In this document: positions 25,649 through 33,805 of the stretch, piece after piece
How the letters are laid out: the number at the start of each line of letters is the position of its first letter
How positions within the stretch are numbered: the stretch's first letter is position 1
DNA from: Methylophaga sp. UBA3192
GTDB taxonomy: Bacteria; Pseudomonadota; Gammaproteobacteria; Nitrosococcales; Methylophagaceae
Direction of reading: 5' to 3'
Assembly (NCBI GenBank): GCA_002363955.1
Contig: DEXE01000007.1
Location: forward strand, 268,808-332,807
Length of the DNA: 64,000 nucleotides
Position numbers and translations under genes: made by a program
The notes under the pieces: generated by a model
Told to the model about the DNA's origin: nothing
Seen by the model: the letters and a program-made list of their open reading frames with translations, nothing else
The model's database searches: none

Positions 25649-26530
25649 TTAGTTTCCTCGTGCCTGAGCCATAACTTCTTCGGCAAAGTTATCAACTTTT
25701 TTCTCGATGCCTTCACCGACTTCATAACAGGCAAAGGCTTCAACCGTTGCACCCGCTTGTTTAACCAGCTTTTCAACCGTGACATCAGGGTCTTTAACGA
25801 ACGCCTGGCCCAACAGGCTGATTTCGTTAACGAACTTGCTCATGCGGCCTTCGATCATTTTTTCAACAATCGCTTCCGGCTTACCGCTTTCACGTGCCTG
25901 GGTTGCGACGATATCACGCTCTTTTTGCAATAATTCTTCTGGAAGTTCAGTAGCAGATACCGCTTGCGGACGGCTGGCAGCAACATGCATTGCCAAATCT
26001 TTTGCCAGACTCTCATCACCACCGTTCAGCTTGACCAGTGTTCCGATACGGTCACCGTGACGGTAAGCACCAATGACACCCGAATCAGTGTTCACCAAAG
26101 TAAAGCGGCGAACCTGAATATTTTCACCAATTTTAGCAATCAGCGATTGGCGGACAGTATCGATGCTTTCACCGTTACTTAATGTCAATTGCAACAATGC
26201 ATCTAAATCAGCAGGCTGTGCTTCCAGAACTTTCTTCGCTACGGCATCGACGAAACCAATAAAATCATCTGCTTTCGCGACAAAGTCTGTTTCTGAATTC
26301 ACTTCAAGCATCACTGCCTGTTTATTATCGGCACTGGTTTCGATGGCAATAATACCTTCGGCAGCAACACGGTCAGACTTCTTGTCAGCTTTCGCCAGAC
26401 CAGATTTACGCATCTCTTCAATTGCTGCTTCGATATCACCATTAGATTCAACCAATGCTTTTTTGCATTCCATCATGCCGGAGCCGGTACGCTCACGCAG
26501 TTCTTTTACTAAAGCTGCAGTTATAGCCAT
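25649..26530 (-). CDS. tsf: Elongation factor Ts
   Basis: The nucleotide-exchange factor for EF-Tu. The ATG at 26530 (MAITAALVKELRERTGSGMMECKKAL) is the canonical start and gives 293 residues; the in-frame codons back to 26590 lie in the intergenic leader and are not used. The core contains TDFVAK (the EF-Tu-contacting TDFV motif), then subdomains and a coiled-coil module, ending ARGN. It lies 102 bp after rpsB, and a hairpin stands between the two. Confidence 0.97.
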   Translation of the reverse strand: MAITAALVKELRERTGSGMMECKKALVESNGDIEAAIEEMRKSGLAKADKKSDRVAAEGIIAIETSADNKQAVMLEVNSETDFVAKADDFIGFVDAVAKKVLEAQPADLDALLQLTLSNGESIDTVRQSLIAKIGENIQVRRFTLVNTDSGVIGAYRHGDRIGTLVKLNGGDESLAKDLAMHVAASRPQAVSATELPEELLQKERDIVATQARESGKPEAIVEKMIEGRMSKFVNEISLLGQAFVKDPDVTVEKLVKQAGATVEAFACYEVGEGIEKKVDNFAEEVMAQARGN

Positions 26531-26588
26531 TTTTGTAACCCTTAAAATCAATTTTTGTGAACGGCCTGTTTCAGACCACACATACGAC

Positions 26589-26614
26589 ACAGGCCCGCCT
26601 TTAAGCGAGCCTGT
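26589..26614 (-). promoter_or_regulatory. Intercistronic hairpin between rpsB and tsf
   Basis: ACAGGCCCGC (26589-26598) faces GCGAGCCTGT (26605-26614), a 10-bp stem with one G-U wobble and a 6-nt loop, 18 bp after the rpsB stop. On the minus strand no U-run follows, so it is more likely an attenuating or RNA-stabilising element than a full terminator. It could set the rpsB:tsf ratio. Confidence 0.6.
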
Positions 26615-26632
26615 TTAAGTCATTAGCAGAAC

Positions 26633-27385
26633 TTATTCAGCTGCGGCTGGAGCATTCTCTTCCGCAACTTCTACAAATTCATCTCCGGCATCACCTGTAG
26701 TGACAGATGCACGGCCTTCCAGAATAGTGTCAGCGATATTAGCTGTATACAGGCGAATGGCCCGCATGGAGTCGTCGTTGCCAGGGATAACGTAATCAAC
26801 ACCGTCAGGATTACTATTGGTATCTACAACCGCAATCACGGGGATACCCAGTTTGTTTGCTTCCTGAATAGCGATGCGCTCATGATCAACGTCGATAATG
26901 AACAAAGCATCAGGCAGGTTACCCATTTTTTTGATACCACCAATGCTTTTTTCCAGTTTTTCCTGTTCACGTGACAGGTTCAGAACTTCTTTCTTTTTCA
27001 AACCTTCTGTTTTACCTGATTCGATCATCGCCTGAATTGCTTCAAGACGTTTGATTGATTGGCGAACGGTTTGGTAGTTTGTCAGCATGCCGCCTAACCA
27101 GCGACGGTTGACGTAAGGCATGCCACAACGTTCAGCATCTTCACGGATAGCATCCTGTGCAGCACGCTTGGTGCCAACGAACAGAATACGGCCTTTTTTG
27201 GAAGCCAGTTTGCTGACGTAGTTGAGTGCGTCGTTGAACATTGGCAGACTGTGCTCAAGGTTAACGATATGAATATTGTTGCGCTTACCAAAGATGAAAG
27301 GACCCATTTTTGGGTTCCAGTAACGTGTTTGGTGACCGAAGTGAACGCCTGCTTCAAGCATTTGGCGCATTGTAATTTTAGCCAT
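26633..27385 (-). CDS. rpsB: 30S ribosomal protein S2
   Basis: A 250-residue S2. The ATG at 27385 gives MAKITMRQMLEAGVHFGHQ, the canonical start; the frame extends upstream to 27478 only because the leader lacks stops. Family motifs: HQTRYWNPKM, FGKRNNIHIVNLE, WLGGMLTN and the C-terminal AVVDTNSNPDGVDYVIPGND. An acidic tail follows (EVAEENAPAAAE). It is first in the operon and is probably autoregulated through its leader. Confidence 0.98.
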   Translation of the reverse strand: MAKITMRQMLEAGVHFGHQTRYWNPKMGPFIFGKRNNIHIVNLEHSLPMFNDALNYVSKLASKKGRILFVGTKRAAQDAIREDAERCGMPYVNRRWLGGMLTNYQTVRQSIKRLEAIQAMIESGKTEGLKKKEVLNLSREQEKLEKSIGGIKKMGNLPDALFIIDVDHERIAIQEANKLGIPVIAVVDTNSNPDGVDYVIPGNDDSMRAIRLYTANIADTILEGRASVTTGDAGDEFVEVAEENAPAAAE

Positions 27386-27508
27386 TTTTATACCTATATA
27401 TATGGGGTTAAACCTCCACGTACCCCAGCTATCGACTGATCTGATGTTCAGACAGCACCCCGAAAACTGTGTCGGCACGTGTGTGATTTTGCCTTTGCTA
27501 AGGCGCGC
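27386..27508 (-). promoter_or_regulatory. Structured rpsB mRNA leader (S2 autoregulatory element)
   Basis: The 120-nt leader can fold three local hairpins: ACAG/CTGT at 27452-27470, TCTGA-ACA-TCAGA at 27440-27452, and a GGGGT/ACCCC stem at 27404-27426 just before the start. A G-rich segment (TCGGGGTGC) sits in the first loop. Gammaproteobacterial rpsB mRNAs are known to carry an S2-binding leader (the t44-type RNA in Rfam). Position and structure fit, but I could not compare it with the covariance model. Confidence 0.5.
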
Positions 27509-27538
27509 ATATTATTCCACAGTTACCAACTAAAACAA
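27509..27538 (-). promoter_or_regulatory. Possible rpsB promoter
   Basis: On the minus strand TTGTTT (27533-27538) and TAATAT (27509-27514) are separated by 18 bp, directly upstream of the structured leader, followed by a GCGCGCC discriminator of the stringent type expected for ribosomal genes. An AATAAT with a shorter spacer overlaps it. Confidence 0.4.
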
Positions 27539-27646
27539 AGCACCAACCGTATATAGCTTGGATTAGCCCGCTTAGCTGGCAGTTCAGTGCTTTTTGCGGC
27601 AAACTATGCTTTGTCTTTTTATCGTTAACAGCAATCAGGATCTGGC

Positions 27647-28414
27647 ATGGGCGTGACCATCAAAACAGCCGAAGAAATCGAAAAAATGCGTGTGGCAGGC
27701 AGGCTTGCCGCTGACGTTTTAACCATGATCGAACCGCATGTGGTTGCGGGCATCACCACCGATGAATTAAACACCATTTGTCACGATTATATTGTTAACG
27801 AACAAAAAGCCATTCCTGCACCTTTGAATTATCATGGTTTCCCCAAGTCCATCTGTACCTCGGTCAATCATGTTATCTGCCACGGTATTCCCAGTGATAA
27901 AAAACTCAAAGATGGCGACATTATTAATATCGATATCACGGTTATTAAAGATGGTTATCACGGGGATACCAGCAAAATGTTTCATGTCGGCAAAACATCA
28001 ATCCTGGCTCAGCGATTGTCTCGTGTCGCTCGTGAATGCATGATGATTGGCATTGATATGGTCAAACCGGGTATCAAGCTGGGCGATATCGGCCATGCCA
28101 TTCAGCAACATGCGGAGAACGAGCACTTTTCTGTTGTCAGAGAATATTGTGGACATGGCATCGGCCAGGTATTTCACGAAGAACCACAGGTGTTGCATTA
28201 TGGTTCACCAGACACCGGTATGACATTGCAGGCCGGCATGACATTTACTATTGAACCGATGATCAATGCCGGTAAACGTCAGGTCCGCCAACTTCCTGAT
28301 GGCTGGACAGTGGTGACCAAAGATCGTTCCTTATCGGCCCAATGGGAACATACCATTCTGGTTACTGATGATGGTCACGAAATATTAACCCTTCGGGAAG
28401 AAGAACGCTCATAG
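27647..28414 (+). CDS. map: Methionine aminopeptidase, type I
   Basis: Removes the initiator Met from nascent proteins. It has 255 residues of the pita-bread fold. The metal ligands are visible: Asp in INIDITV and DTSKMF, His in CGHGIGQVFHEEP, Glu in FTIEPM and Glu in AQWEHTILVT. The substrate His is in INYHGFPKS-like NYHGFPKSICTS. It is divergent from rpsB, the classical layout, and is followed 12 bp later by glnD. Confidence 0.97.
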   Translation: MGVTIKTAEEIEKMRVAGRLAADVLTMIEPHVVAGITTDELNTICHDYIVNEQKAIPAPLNYHGFPKSICTSVNHVICHGIPSDKKLKDGDIINIDITVIKDGYHGDTSKMFHVGKTSILAQRLSRVARECMMIGIDMVKPGIKLGDIGHAIQQHAENEHFSVVREYCGHGIGQVFHEEPQVLHYGSPDTGMTLQAGMTFTIEPMINAGKRQVRQLPDGWTVVTKDRSLSAQWEHTILVTDDGHEILTLREEERS

Positions 28415-28426
28415 GAGCATCCATTA

Positions 28427-31063
28427 ATGGCAATTGCTGCACAATCTGTCTGGGAGTTCGGTCAGACGGATAAGGCGACTGGCTGTCGCGATATCCTCGC
28501 TAAAGCCTCCCAACATTTAAAGAAATGTTTTTTTGAAGATGAAGCTGACATTGACTGGCTGGTTCATCAACAATCACATTTTGTGGATGAAGTACTGCAA
28601 TTTCTATGGAAAAAGCATCTTGCAGCAGAAACCACACTGAGTCTGATTGCTGTGGGTGGCTATGGACGAGGTGAATTACATCCCCATTCTGATGTGGATT
28701 TGCTGGTGTTACTGGATGATTCAGTAGCCGAAGCGCCGCCAGCCGCATTATCAGATTTCCTGACCCAATTATGGGATATCGGACTTGAAATCGGCCATAG
28801 TGTTCGCACAATTAGTGAATGCCGCCAGCAGGCTGAAGACGATATCACTATTGCTACCAACTTACTGGAAGCACGGCTTTTATCGGGCAATCAACAATTG
28901 TTCGAGCAGTTACAACAACTGACGGTTTCAAACAAAACGTGGGATACCCGACTTTTTTACGAGCGCAAAAAACAGGAACAGATTCAGCGGCATCATAAAT
29001 ACAACGATACCGGTAACAACCTTGAGCCAAATCTAAAAGAATCGCCCGGTGGTCTGCGGGATATTCAGGTGATCAACTGGGTTGCTCAACAACATTTTGA
29101 TGTACGGAATCTGCAAGGCCTGAAATCCAAAGGCTTTCTGGCCGAAAGCGAGTTCGATATTCTGCAACAGGCACGACGTTTTCTGTGGCGGGTACGGTTT
29201 GCCCTGCATCATCAGGCCGGTCGTAAACAAGAAAAAATGATGATAGATCATCAGCGCGAACTGGCTAAACAACTCGGTTATGCAGACACCAATAACCGTA
29301 TGGCCGTTGAACATTTCATGAAGGATTATTACCGGACGGTTCGTGCCGTTGGTCAAATGAATGCATTGCTGTTACAACTTTTTGAAGAAAATATCATCCT
29401 GGCTGATGAACCCAGAGATATTGAACCGATCAACCGTCGTTTCCAATCTCATAACGGTTATCTGGAAACCATCAATTCCGGCATGTTTGCTTACTATCCC
29501 TATGCGTTGCTGGAAGTATTTCTGATCCTGCAACAACATCCGCATATTAAAGGCATTCGTGCCTCGACTATCCGCCAGATTCATGCCCATCTGCATTTAA
29601 TTGATGAACGCTTTCGTGCAGACATTAAAAATCGTAGCCTGTTTATGGAAATCATCCGTCAACCGAAAGGCGTTACCCATGAATTTCGTCGCATGAATCA
29701 ACTCGGAGTGCTGGGTGCTTATCTGCCTGAATTTGGTAGGATTGTCGGACAGATGCAGCATGATTTATTTCATGCTTACACGGTAGATGAACATACCCTG
29801 TTTCTGGTGGGAAATTTACGTCGTTTTTCCTGCTCCGAATTCAAGGATGAATTTCCGCTGTGTTCAGAAGTGTTTTATCAACTGCCAAAACCTGAATTAT
29901 TGTATATCGCCGGTATTTATCATGATATTGCCAAAGGTCGTGGCGGTGATCATAGTATTCTCGGTGTTAAAGATGCAGAACAATTCTGTACGCAACACAA
30001 TTTGAGTGATTACGACACCAGCATTGTGACTTTTCTGGTTCGCCAGCATCTGGCAATGTCATCCACCGCGCAAAAGAAAGACCTCGAAGATCCTGAAGTT
30101 ATTCAAGACTTTGCCGCTCTGGTCGGCAGTGTCAATAGATTAAATTATCTGTATCTGTTGACGGTGGCTGATATCAGGGCAACCAATAACAATCTCTGGA
30201 ATGGCTGGCGTGACTCACTGCTCAAACAGCTTTATCACAGTACGCATCAATGGCTGGAACATACTGAGGCACAAGCAAAAAGTACGCAGGAAAAAAGCTA
30301 TAAAAAGTATCAGTTGGCTTTGGATAAACTTTCAGAAATGGGATGGCCGCCCCAAGATATCACCCAACTGTGGCTTGAATATGATCTGGATTATTTTTTA
30401 CGGCATTCAGTTGATGAAATTGCCTGGCAAACCAATGGCCGGCTTGAGCATCCCGATGAAGAACCATTGATTCTGGTACGTCCGCATAACGAAAAGCAAA
30501 CGCTCGAGTTATGTATTTTTACACATGATCGCCGCGGTCTGTTTGCTTCTATGACAGCATGTCTGGAACAGTTGCAACTGAATATTTTGGATGCCAAAAT
30601 CAATATCAGTAATGACGGTAAAACCTTAAATACTTTTATTGTTAATGGGACACAACAACGCTTTGAAGATATCACCGCAGCATTGCATAAGCAGCTTGCA
30701 CGTGAACATTTGATTTCGGGTTATAAACCACAATTAATGCCACGAACCACAAAGCTGTTCCAGACCGAGCCCGTCATAAAGTTTTCGGTAAATCCCCAGC
30801 ATACACATACGGTAATGGAGCTATACACCCATGATCGACCGGGATTGTTGTCTGCCGTAGCACAAGTTTTTCTGTCAAATCAGATACAGGTAATTAATGC
30901 TAAAATGGTGACATTGGGCGACCAGGTAGAAGACGTGTTTTTCATCACCAATAGCGACGACAATGCGTTAACCGAAACAGAACAACAAAGGTTAGATGCG
31001 GAATTGAAAGACAAACTGGTAATGCAAGCGGAAGCTGTTTTATCAAACTCAGTTGCCTTTTAA
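28427..31063 (+). CDS. glnD: PII uridylyltransferase/uridylyl-removing enzyme GlnD
   Basis: The glutamine sensor of the Ntr system; it uridylylates PII proteins when glutamine is low and removes UMP when it is high. It has 878 residues. The nucleotidyltransferase motif GGYGRGELHPHSDVD has the metal Asp pair at 89 and 91. An HD hydrolase domain (YHDIAKGRGGDHS, about 505-520) and two C-terminal ACT domains that bind glutamine follow (about 685-760, start LELCIFTHDRRGLFA; about 790-870, start MELYTHDRPGLLSAV). All domains look intact. AGGAG lies before the start. The Ntr-type amt promoter in the same window is a likely downstream target. A strong terminator follows. Confidence 0.96.
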   Translation: MAIAAQSVWEFGQTDKATGCRDILAKASQHLKKCFFEDEADIDWLVHQQSHFVDEVLQFLWKKHLAAETTLSLIAVGGYGRGELHPHSDVDLLVLLDDSVAEAPPAALSDFLTQLWDIGLEIGHSVRTISECRQQAEDDITIATNLLEARLLSGNQQLFEQLQQLTVSNKTWDTRLFYERKKQEQIQRHHKYNDTGNNLEPNLKESPGGLRDIQVINWVAQQHFDVRNLQGLKSKGFLAESEFDILQQARRFLWRVRFALHHQAGRKQEKMMIDHQRELAKQLGYADTNNRMAVEHFMKDYYRTVRAVGQMNALLLQLFEENIILADEPRDIEPINRRFQSHNGYLETINSGMFAYYPYALLEVFLILQQHPHIKGIRASTIRQIHAHLHLIDERFRADIKNRSLFMEIIRQPKGVTHEFRRMNQLGVLGAYLPEFGRIVGQMQHDLFHAYTVDEHTLFLVGNLRRFSCSEFKDEFPLCSEVFYQLPKPELLYIAGIYHDIAKGRGGDHSILGVKDAEQFCTQHNLSDYDTSIVTFLVRQHLAMSSTAQKKDLEDPEVIQDFAALVGSVNRLNYLYLLTVADIRATNNNLWNGWRDSLLKQLYHSTHQWLEHTEAQAKSTQEKSYKKYQLALDKLSEMGWPPQDITQLWLEYDLDYFLRHSVDEIAWQTNGRLEHPDEEPLILVRPHNEKQTLELCIFTHDRRGLFASMTACLEQLQLNILDAKINISNDGKTLNTFIVNGTQQRFEDITAALHKQLAREHLISGYKPQLMPRTTKLFQTEPVIKFSVNPQHTHTVMELYTHDRPGLLSAVAQVFLSNQIQVINAKMVTLGDQVEDVFFITNSDDNALTETEQQRLDAELKDKLVMQAEAVLSNSVAF

Positions 31064-31071
31064 ACAGACAT

Positions 31072-31105
31072 AAAAAAGGTGAGGCATTTTAAACCTCACC
31101 TTTTT
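31072..31105. terminator. Bidirectional terminator after glnD
   Basis: A perfect 12-bp stem, AAAAAGGTGAGG (31073-31084) with CCTCACCTTTTT (31094-31105), has a 9-nt loop. T-runs at the ends of both strands serve the convergent glnD and the ComEA-like gene. Confidence 0.9.
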
Positions 31106-31119
31106 CAATTTATCAACGT

Positions 31120-31386
31120 TTAATCAGTGACAGTAACTTTCTCTGCTAAAGCAGCTACTTTTTTTTCACCAATACCTTTGATATTCACCAAATCATCAAC
31201 ACTGGAAAATGTCCCATTTTGCTCACGGTATTGCACGATAGCATCTGCAGTGGAAGGTCCTACTCCATCGAGAAGCTGTAATTCGTCTGCTGTGGCACTG
31301 TTGATATTGATTTTATCTGCTGCGAATGCAGCGAATGATGAAAGTGAAAATGCGAGTAATAAAGAAATAATCCATTTCTTAAACAT
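31120..31386 (-). CDS. Secreted ComEA-type helix-hairpin-helix protein
   Basis: An 88-residue exported DNA-binding protein. The signal peptide ends near FAAFA-ADKIN (about residue 23). The rest is a pair of helix-hairpin-helix motifs: INSATADELQLLDGVGPSTADAIVQYR and VDDLVNIKGIGEKKVAAL. Proteins of this type bind incoming DNA in the periplasm during natural transformation (ComEA) in several gammaproteobacteria, though many are of unknown role. The ATG at 31386 with AAGGA just upstream is chosen over 31434. No other competence gene is nearby. Confidence 0.88.
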   Translation of the reverse strand: MFKKWIISLLLAFSLSSFAAFAADKININSATADELQLLDGVGPSTADAIVQYREQNGTFSSVDDLVNIKGIGEKKVAALAEKVTVTD

Positions 31387-31410
31387 CTTTCCTTGCTCCT
31401 TGTTTTGATT

Positions 31411-31436
31411 AAATGCAGCTCTCCTGAGCTGCATTT
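31411..31436 (-). other. Perfect hairpin upstream of the ComEA-like gene
   Basis: AAATGCAGCTC (31411-31421) pairs with GAGCTGCATTT (31426-31436), an 11-bp stem with a 4-nt loop, 25 bp before the start codon. On the minus strand it is followed only by AATCAAAAC, so it is a weak terminator for the upstream DHH gene at best; it may be an attenuator or a 5' stabiliser. Confidence 0.45.
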
Positions 31437-31542
31437 AAAGACTAAGCTATCAGGATGTTTAACGTCCAGCCCTAAAAAAGACAAAATTAATCAACAGGAA
31501 ATTCTCCTGCCTTAAATCGAGAAACCGATCACAATTTAGTTT

Positions 31543-32502
31543 CTAAGCGTATTGTTTTTCCATTACATCAATCAACTGCTCCAACTGATTGATTGGAAGC
31601 GCATTAATACCTGCAGCCGCTTTACGTCCACCACCAGTAGGAAATTGGCCAGCAACTTCATCGGCGCCACTGCGATTGGAATTTGGAGCACGCAGGCTCA
31701 CCAGATAATGATCAGCATCTTTTACCGACACAATGGCATGAGCCCGGTCAGGAAATTGATTGGCCAACTCGTTTCCCAAAACACCACTTACCCGGCGGGC
31801 CCACTTTTCGTCGGGTAAACAGATAACGGCCAGCTTTTCAGTTTTGTATTTTGGTTCAATGGTTAACCCCGAACGCATATCTTCATTGTAACCGTTTGAA
31901 AGCTTTTCATAGGCCGCACGGTTTTCGTGAATAAAATCAAAGGGCGAAGCATAAGCAACACATTGTTTAAACAGCTCAGCAGGATGAAATAACAGATCAT
32001 CCGTCTTGGCACCATAGCCGTTGTAATTAAGATAAATGCCCAGCGATGCCAGTTCTTCACGTTGAGTATTTGTCATCCCGGCTTCACCGGCAAGCTTATC
32101 CGCCACTGCGGTTAAATTATCGCCATAGGCAGCAGTGATAGCCCATTGATGAAACTGTCCTTTAAGGTACTTATCAATGATTAATGAAGTGCAGGTAGTG
32201 GCTGCCATATCGATGTGTGCAGACAGATTGGGATATTCAGGAATGTCGCCCGGTTGATGATGATCTGCATAGAACACCTCAACTCCAGCATCCAGTAACC
32301 GGATCAAATCTGCCGTATTTTTCTCCATCGAAATATCCAGCACAGTGAGCTTATCACCAGCAGCTGCATCCACATGTTTCAACAGATTGATATCACGCTT
32401 GATTCCGGTAACCAGTTCCGCTTCTCTGGGCTCAGCCAGACGTAACTGAACCAGTGCACAAATACCATCGGCATCGCCATTAAAAACGTCAATAAAACGC
32501 AT
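31543..32502 (-). CDS. DHH-family phosphoesterase
   Basis: A 319-residue DHH-family hydrolase. Motif I reads FNGDADGICAL (residues about 7-17), motif II LDIS, motif III YADHHQPG and motif IV HIDMAATTC. The C-terminal DHHA1-like part ends in GGGRKAAAGIN. Relatives hydrolyse 3'-phosphoadenosine-5'-phosphate, oligoribonucleotides or cyclic dinucleotides with Mn2+. It follows cysC by 1 bp, so a role in clearing pAp formed from PAPS is plausible, but only context supports this. Start and length look natural. Confidence 0.82.
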   Translation of the reverse strand: MRFIDVFNGDADGICALVQLRLAEPREAELVTGIKRDINLLKHVDAAAGDKLTVLDISMEKNTADLIRLLDAGVEVFYADHHQPGDIPEYPNLSAHIDMAATTCTSLIIDKYLKGQFHQWAITAAYGDNLTAVADKLAGEAGMTNTQREELASLGIYLNYNGYGAKTDDLLFHPAELFKQCVAYASPFDFIHENRAAYEKLSNGYNEDMRSGLTIEPKYKTEKLAVICLPDEKWARRVSGVLGNELANQFPDRAHAIVSVKDADHYLVSLRAPNSNRSGADEVAGQFPTGGGRKAAAGINALPINQLEQLIDVMEKQYA

Positions 32503-32503
32503 A

Positions 32504-33118
32504 TTACCCCTGACTTTGAATGATGTTGTTTATCCGTAAATACTCAATGACCTGCGCTACACATTCCGCAATATCACATTCCGCCGTATTCAAAGTGACT
32601 TCAGCCGCCTCAGGTGCTTCATACTCGGAATCAATACCGGTGAAATTCTTAATCTCGCCGCGACGGGCTTTTTGATAGAGGCCTTTTGGATCACGCTGTT
32701 CGCAAACACTGAGCGGTGTATCCATATAAATTTCAACAAATTCGTCCGCTTCAACCAGATCACGGACTAGTCGACGATCCGAACGAAAAGGGGAAATAAA
32801 AGCGGTTAATACAATTAAACCGGCATCGGCAAAAAGCTTAGCCATTTCACCTATGCGGCGAATATTCTCAACCCGATCCTCGTCAGAAAACCCCAGGTCT
32901 TTATTCAAACCATGTCTGACGTTATCCCCATCAAGCAGATAAGTATGATGACCCAGCTCAAATAAAGCCTGCTCTACTGCCCCGGCAATGGTGGATTTGC
33001 CTGAGGCACTTAACCCGGTAAACCATAAAATGGCAGAACGCTGTTTTTTCTGCTGACTGCGATCCACTTTGCTGACCTTATGTAAATGCCAGACAATATT
33101 TTCCTTTTCCACAGGCAA
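32504..33118 (-). CDS. cysC: Adenylylsulfate kinase CysC
   Basis: Phosphorylates APS to PAPS. It has 204 residues. The P-loop is GLSASGKSTIAG (about 35-46). Further signatures are LDGDNVRHGLNKDLGFS, the Arg-rich RVENIRRIGEMAKLF and the APS-binding FISPFRSDR. No cysDN (ATP sulfurylase) or sulfotransferase is adjacent. It lies 80 bp beyond the end of the polysaccharide locus, which could imply sulfated glycans or may be coincidental. It is tightly coupled to the DHH gene. Confidence 0.95.
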   Translation of the reverse strand: MPVEKENIVWHLHKVSKVDRSQQKKQRSAILWFTGLSASGKSTIAGAVEQALFELGHHTYLLDGDNVRHGLNKDLGFSDEDRVENIRRIGEMAKLFADAGLIVLTAFISPFRSDRRLVRDLVEADEFVEIYMDTPLSVCEQRDPKGLYQKARRGEIKNFTGIDSEYEAPEAAEVTLNTAECDIAECVAQVIEYLRINNIIQSQG

Positions 33119-33199
33119 CGCTCCTTAAGCTTATTTCTGAATGAATTCGGATCCGTACATCAAGAAAGCAACAATGCATTCCTCTCCACCAGGCAATGT

Positions 33200-33769
33200 T
33201 CAGTTATCCTTACGAACCCTATCACCCGCTCCTTTGCCGGTAACGGTTTGAAGAATGAGACCAAGATAGCGGATTACACTCATCTGCTCAATCATCAACG
33301 CATCCGTTTTCGCCAGTAATTCGGGGGTCGACATGTCGATATCATTTATCTGAGCCAAACCGGTAATACCGGGTCTGACCGTAAATACCCCTTTTGCCTC
33401 GCGTTCGTCGATGAGTTCATGCTGATTGAACAAACAGGGTCTGGGGCCCACCAGGCTCATTTCTCCCTTCAACACATTCCATAATTGCGGTAGCTCATCC
33501 AGTTTGGTACGACGAAGAAAACGTCCGAATGGGGTAATGGAAGCCGCACTGGCCAAATGACTGGCCACATGAGCCGTGTCTTTTTTCATGGTGCGGAATT
33601 TGACTAATGTAAAAGGTTTTTGAAAACGACCTACCCGCTGTTGACGAAAAACTGGAGAACCAGTGTCGAGCCAACCGATAACGATCAGAATTAGTAAAAT
33701 TGGTAAGCCAATTAATAGGCCAACAACAGAAAAAATAATATCCAATAAGCGGATTACAACATGGGTCAT
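33200..33769 (-). CDS. Initiating phosphoglycosyltransferase (WcaJ/PglC superfamily)
   Basis: A 189-residue small monotopic phosphoglycosyltransferase, without the extra membrane domain of WcaJ. One N-terminal re-entrant helix (about 5-32, LLDIIFSVVGLLIGLPILLIL) precedes the catalytic core: QQRVGR, FTLVKFRTM, the key LDELPQLWNVLKGEMSLVGPRP and RPGITGLAQI. It would move a sugar-1-phosphate from a UDP-sugar to undecaprenyl phosphate and so start the repeat unit. The gene next to it is a WbpV/WreQ-like reductase, and the same pairing in Rhizobium uses QuiNAc. It is the last gene of the locus. Confidence 0.88.
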   Translation of the reverse strand: MTHVVIRLLDIIFSVVGLLIGLPILLILIVIGWLDTGSPVFRQQRVGRFQKPFTLVKFRTMKKDTAHVASHLASAASITPFGRFLRRTKLDELPQLWNVLKGEMSLVGPRPCLFNQHELIDEREAKGVFTVRPGITGLAQINDIDMSTPELLAKTDALMIEQMSVIRYLGLILQTVTGKGAGDRVRKDN

Positions 33770-33805
33770 GAAATTCTCGTTTTTTTATATGCACACTTAC
33801 AGCGT

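Noticed and set aside
27386..27478. Longer rpsB start
   Set aside because: The open frame covers the structured leader; the canonical S2 N-terminus begins at 27385. The same reasoning excluded the upstream starts of tsf, bamA, bamB and dxr.
31120..31386. Natural competence locus
   Set aside because: Only the ComEA-like protein is present. Neighbouring genes are unrelated to DNA uptake, so a competence function is not claimed.
33127..33154. HindIII, EcoRI and BamHI sites within 28 bp, like a cloning linker
   Set aside because: The flanks are continuous native sequence between cysC and the phosphoglycosyltransferase gene, with no vector-like segment. Clustering by chance is the simplest explanation.
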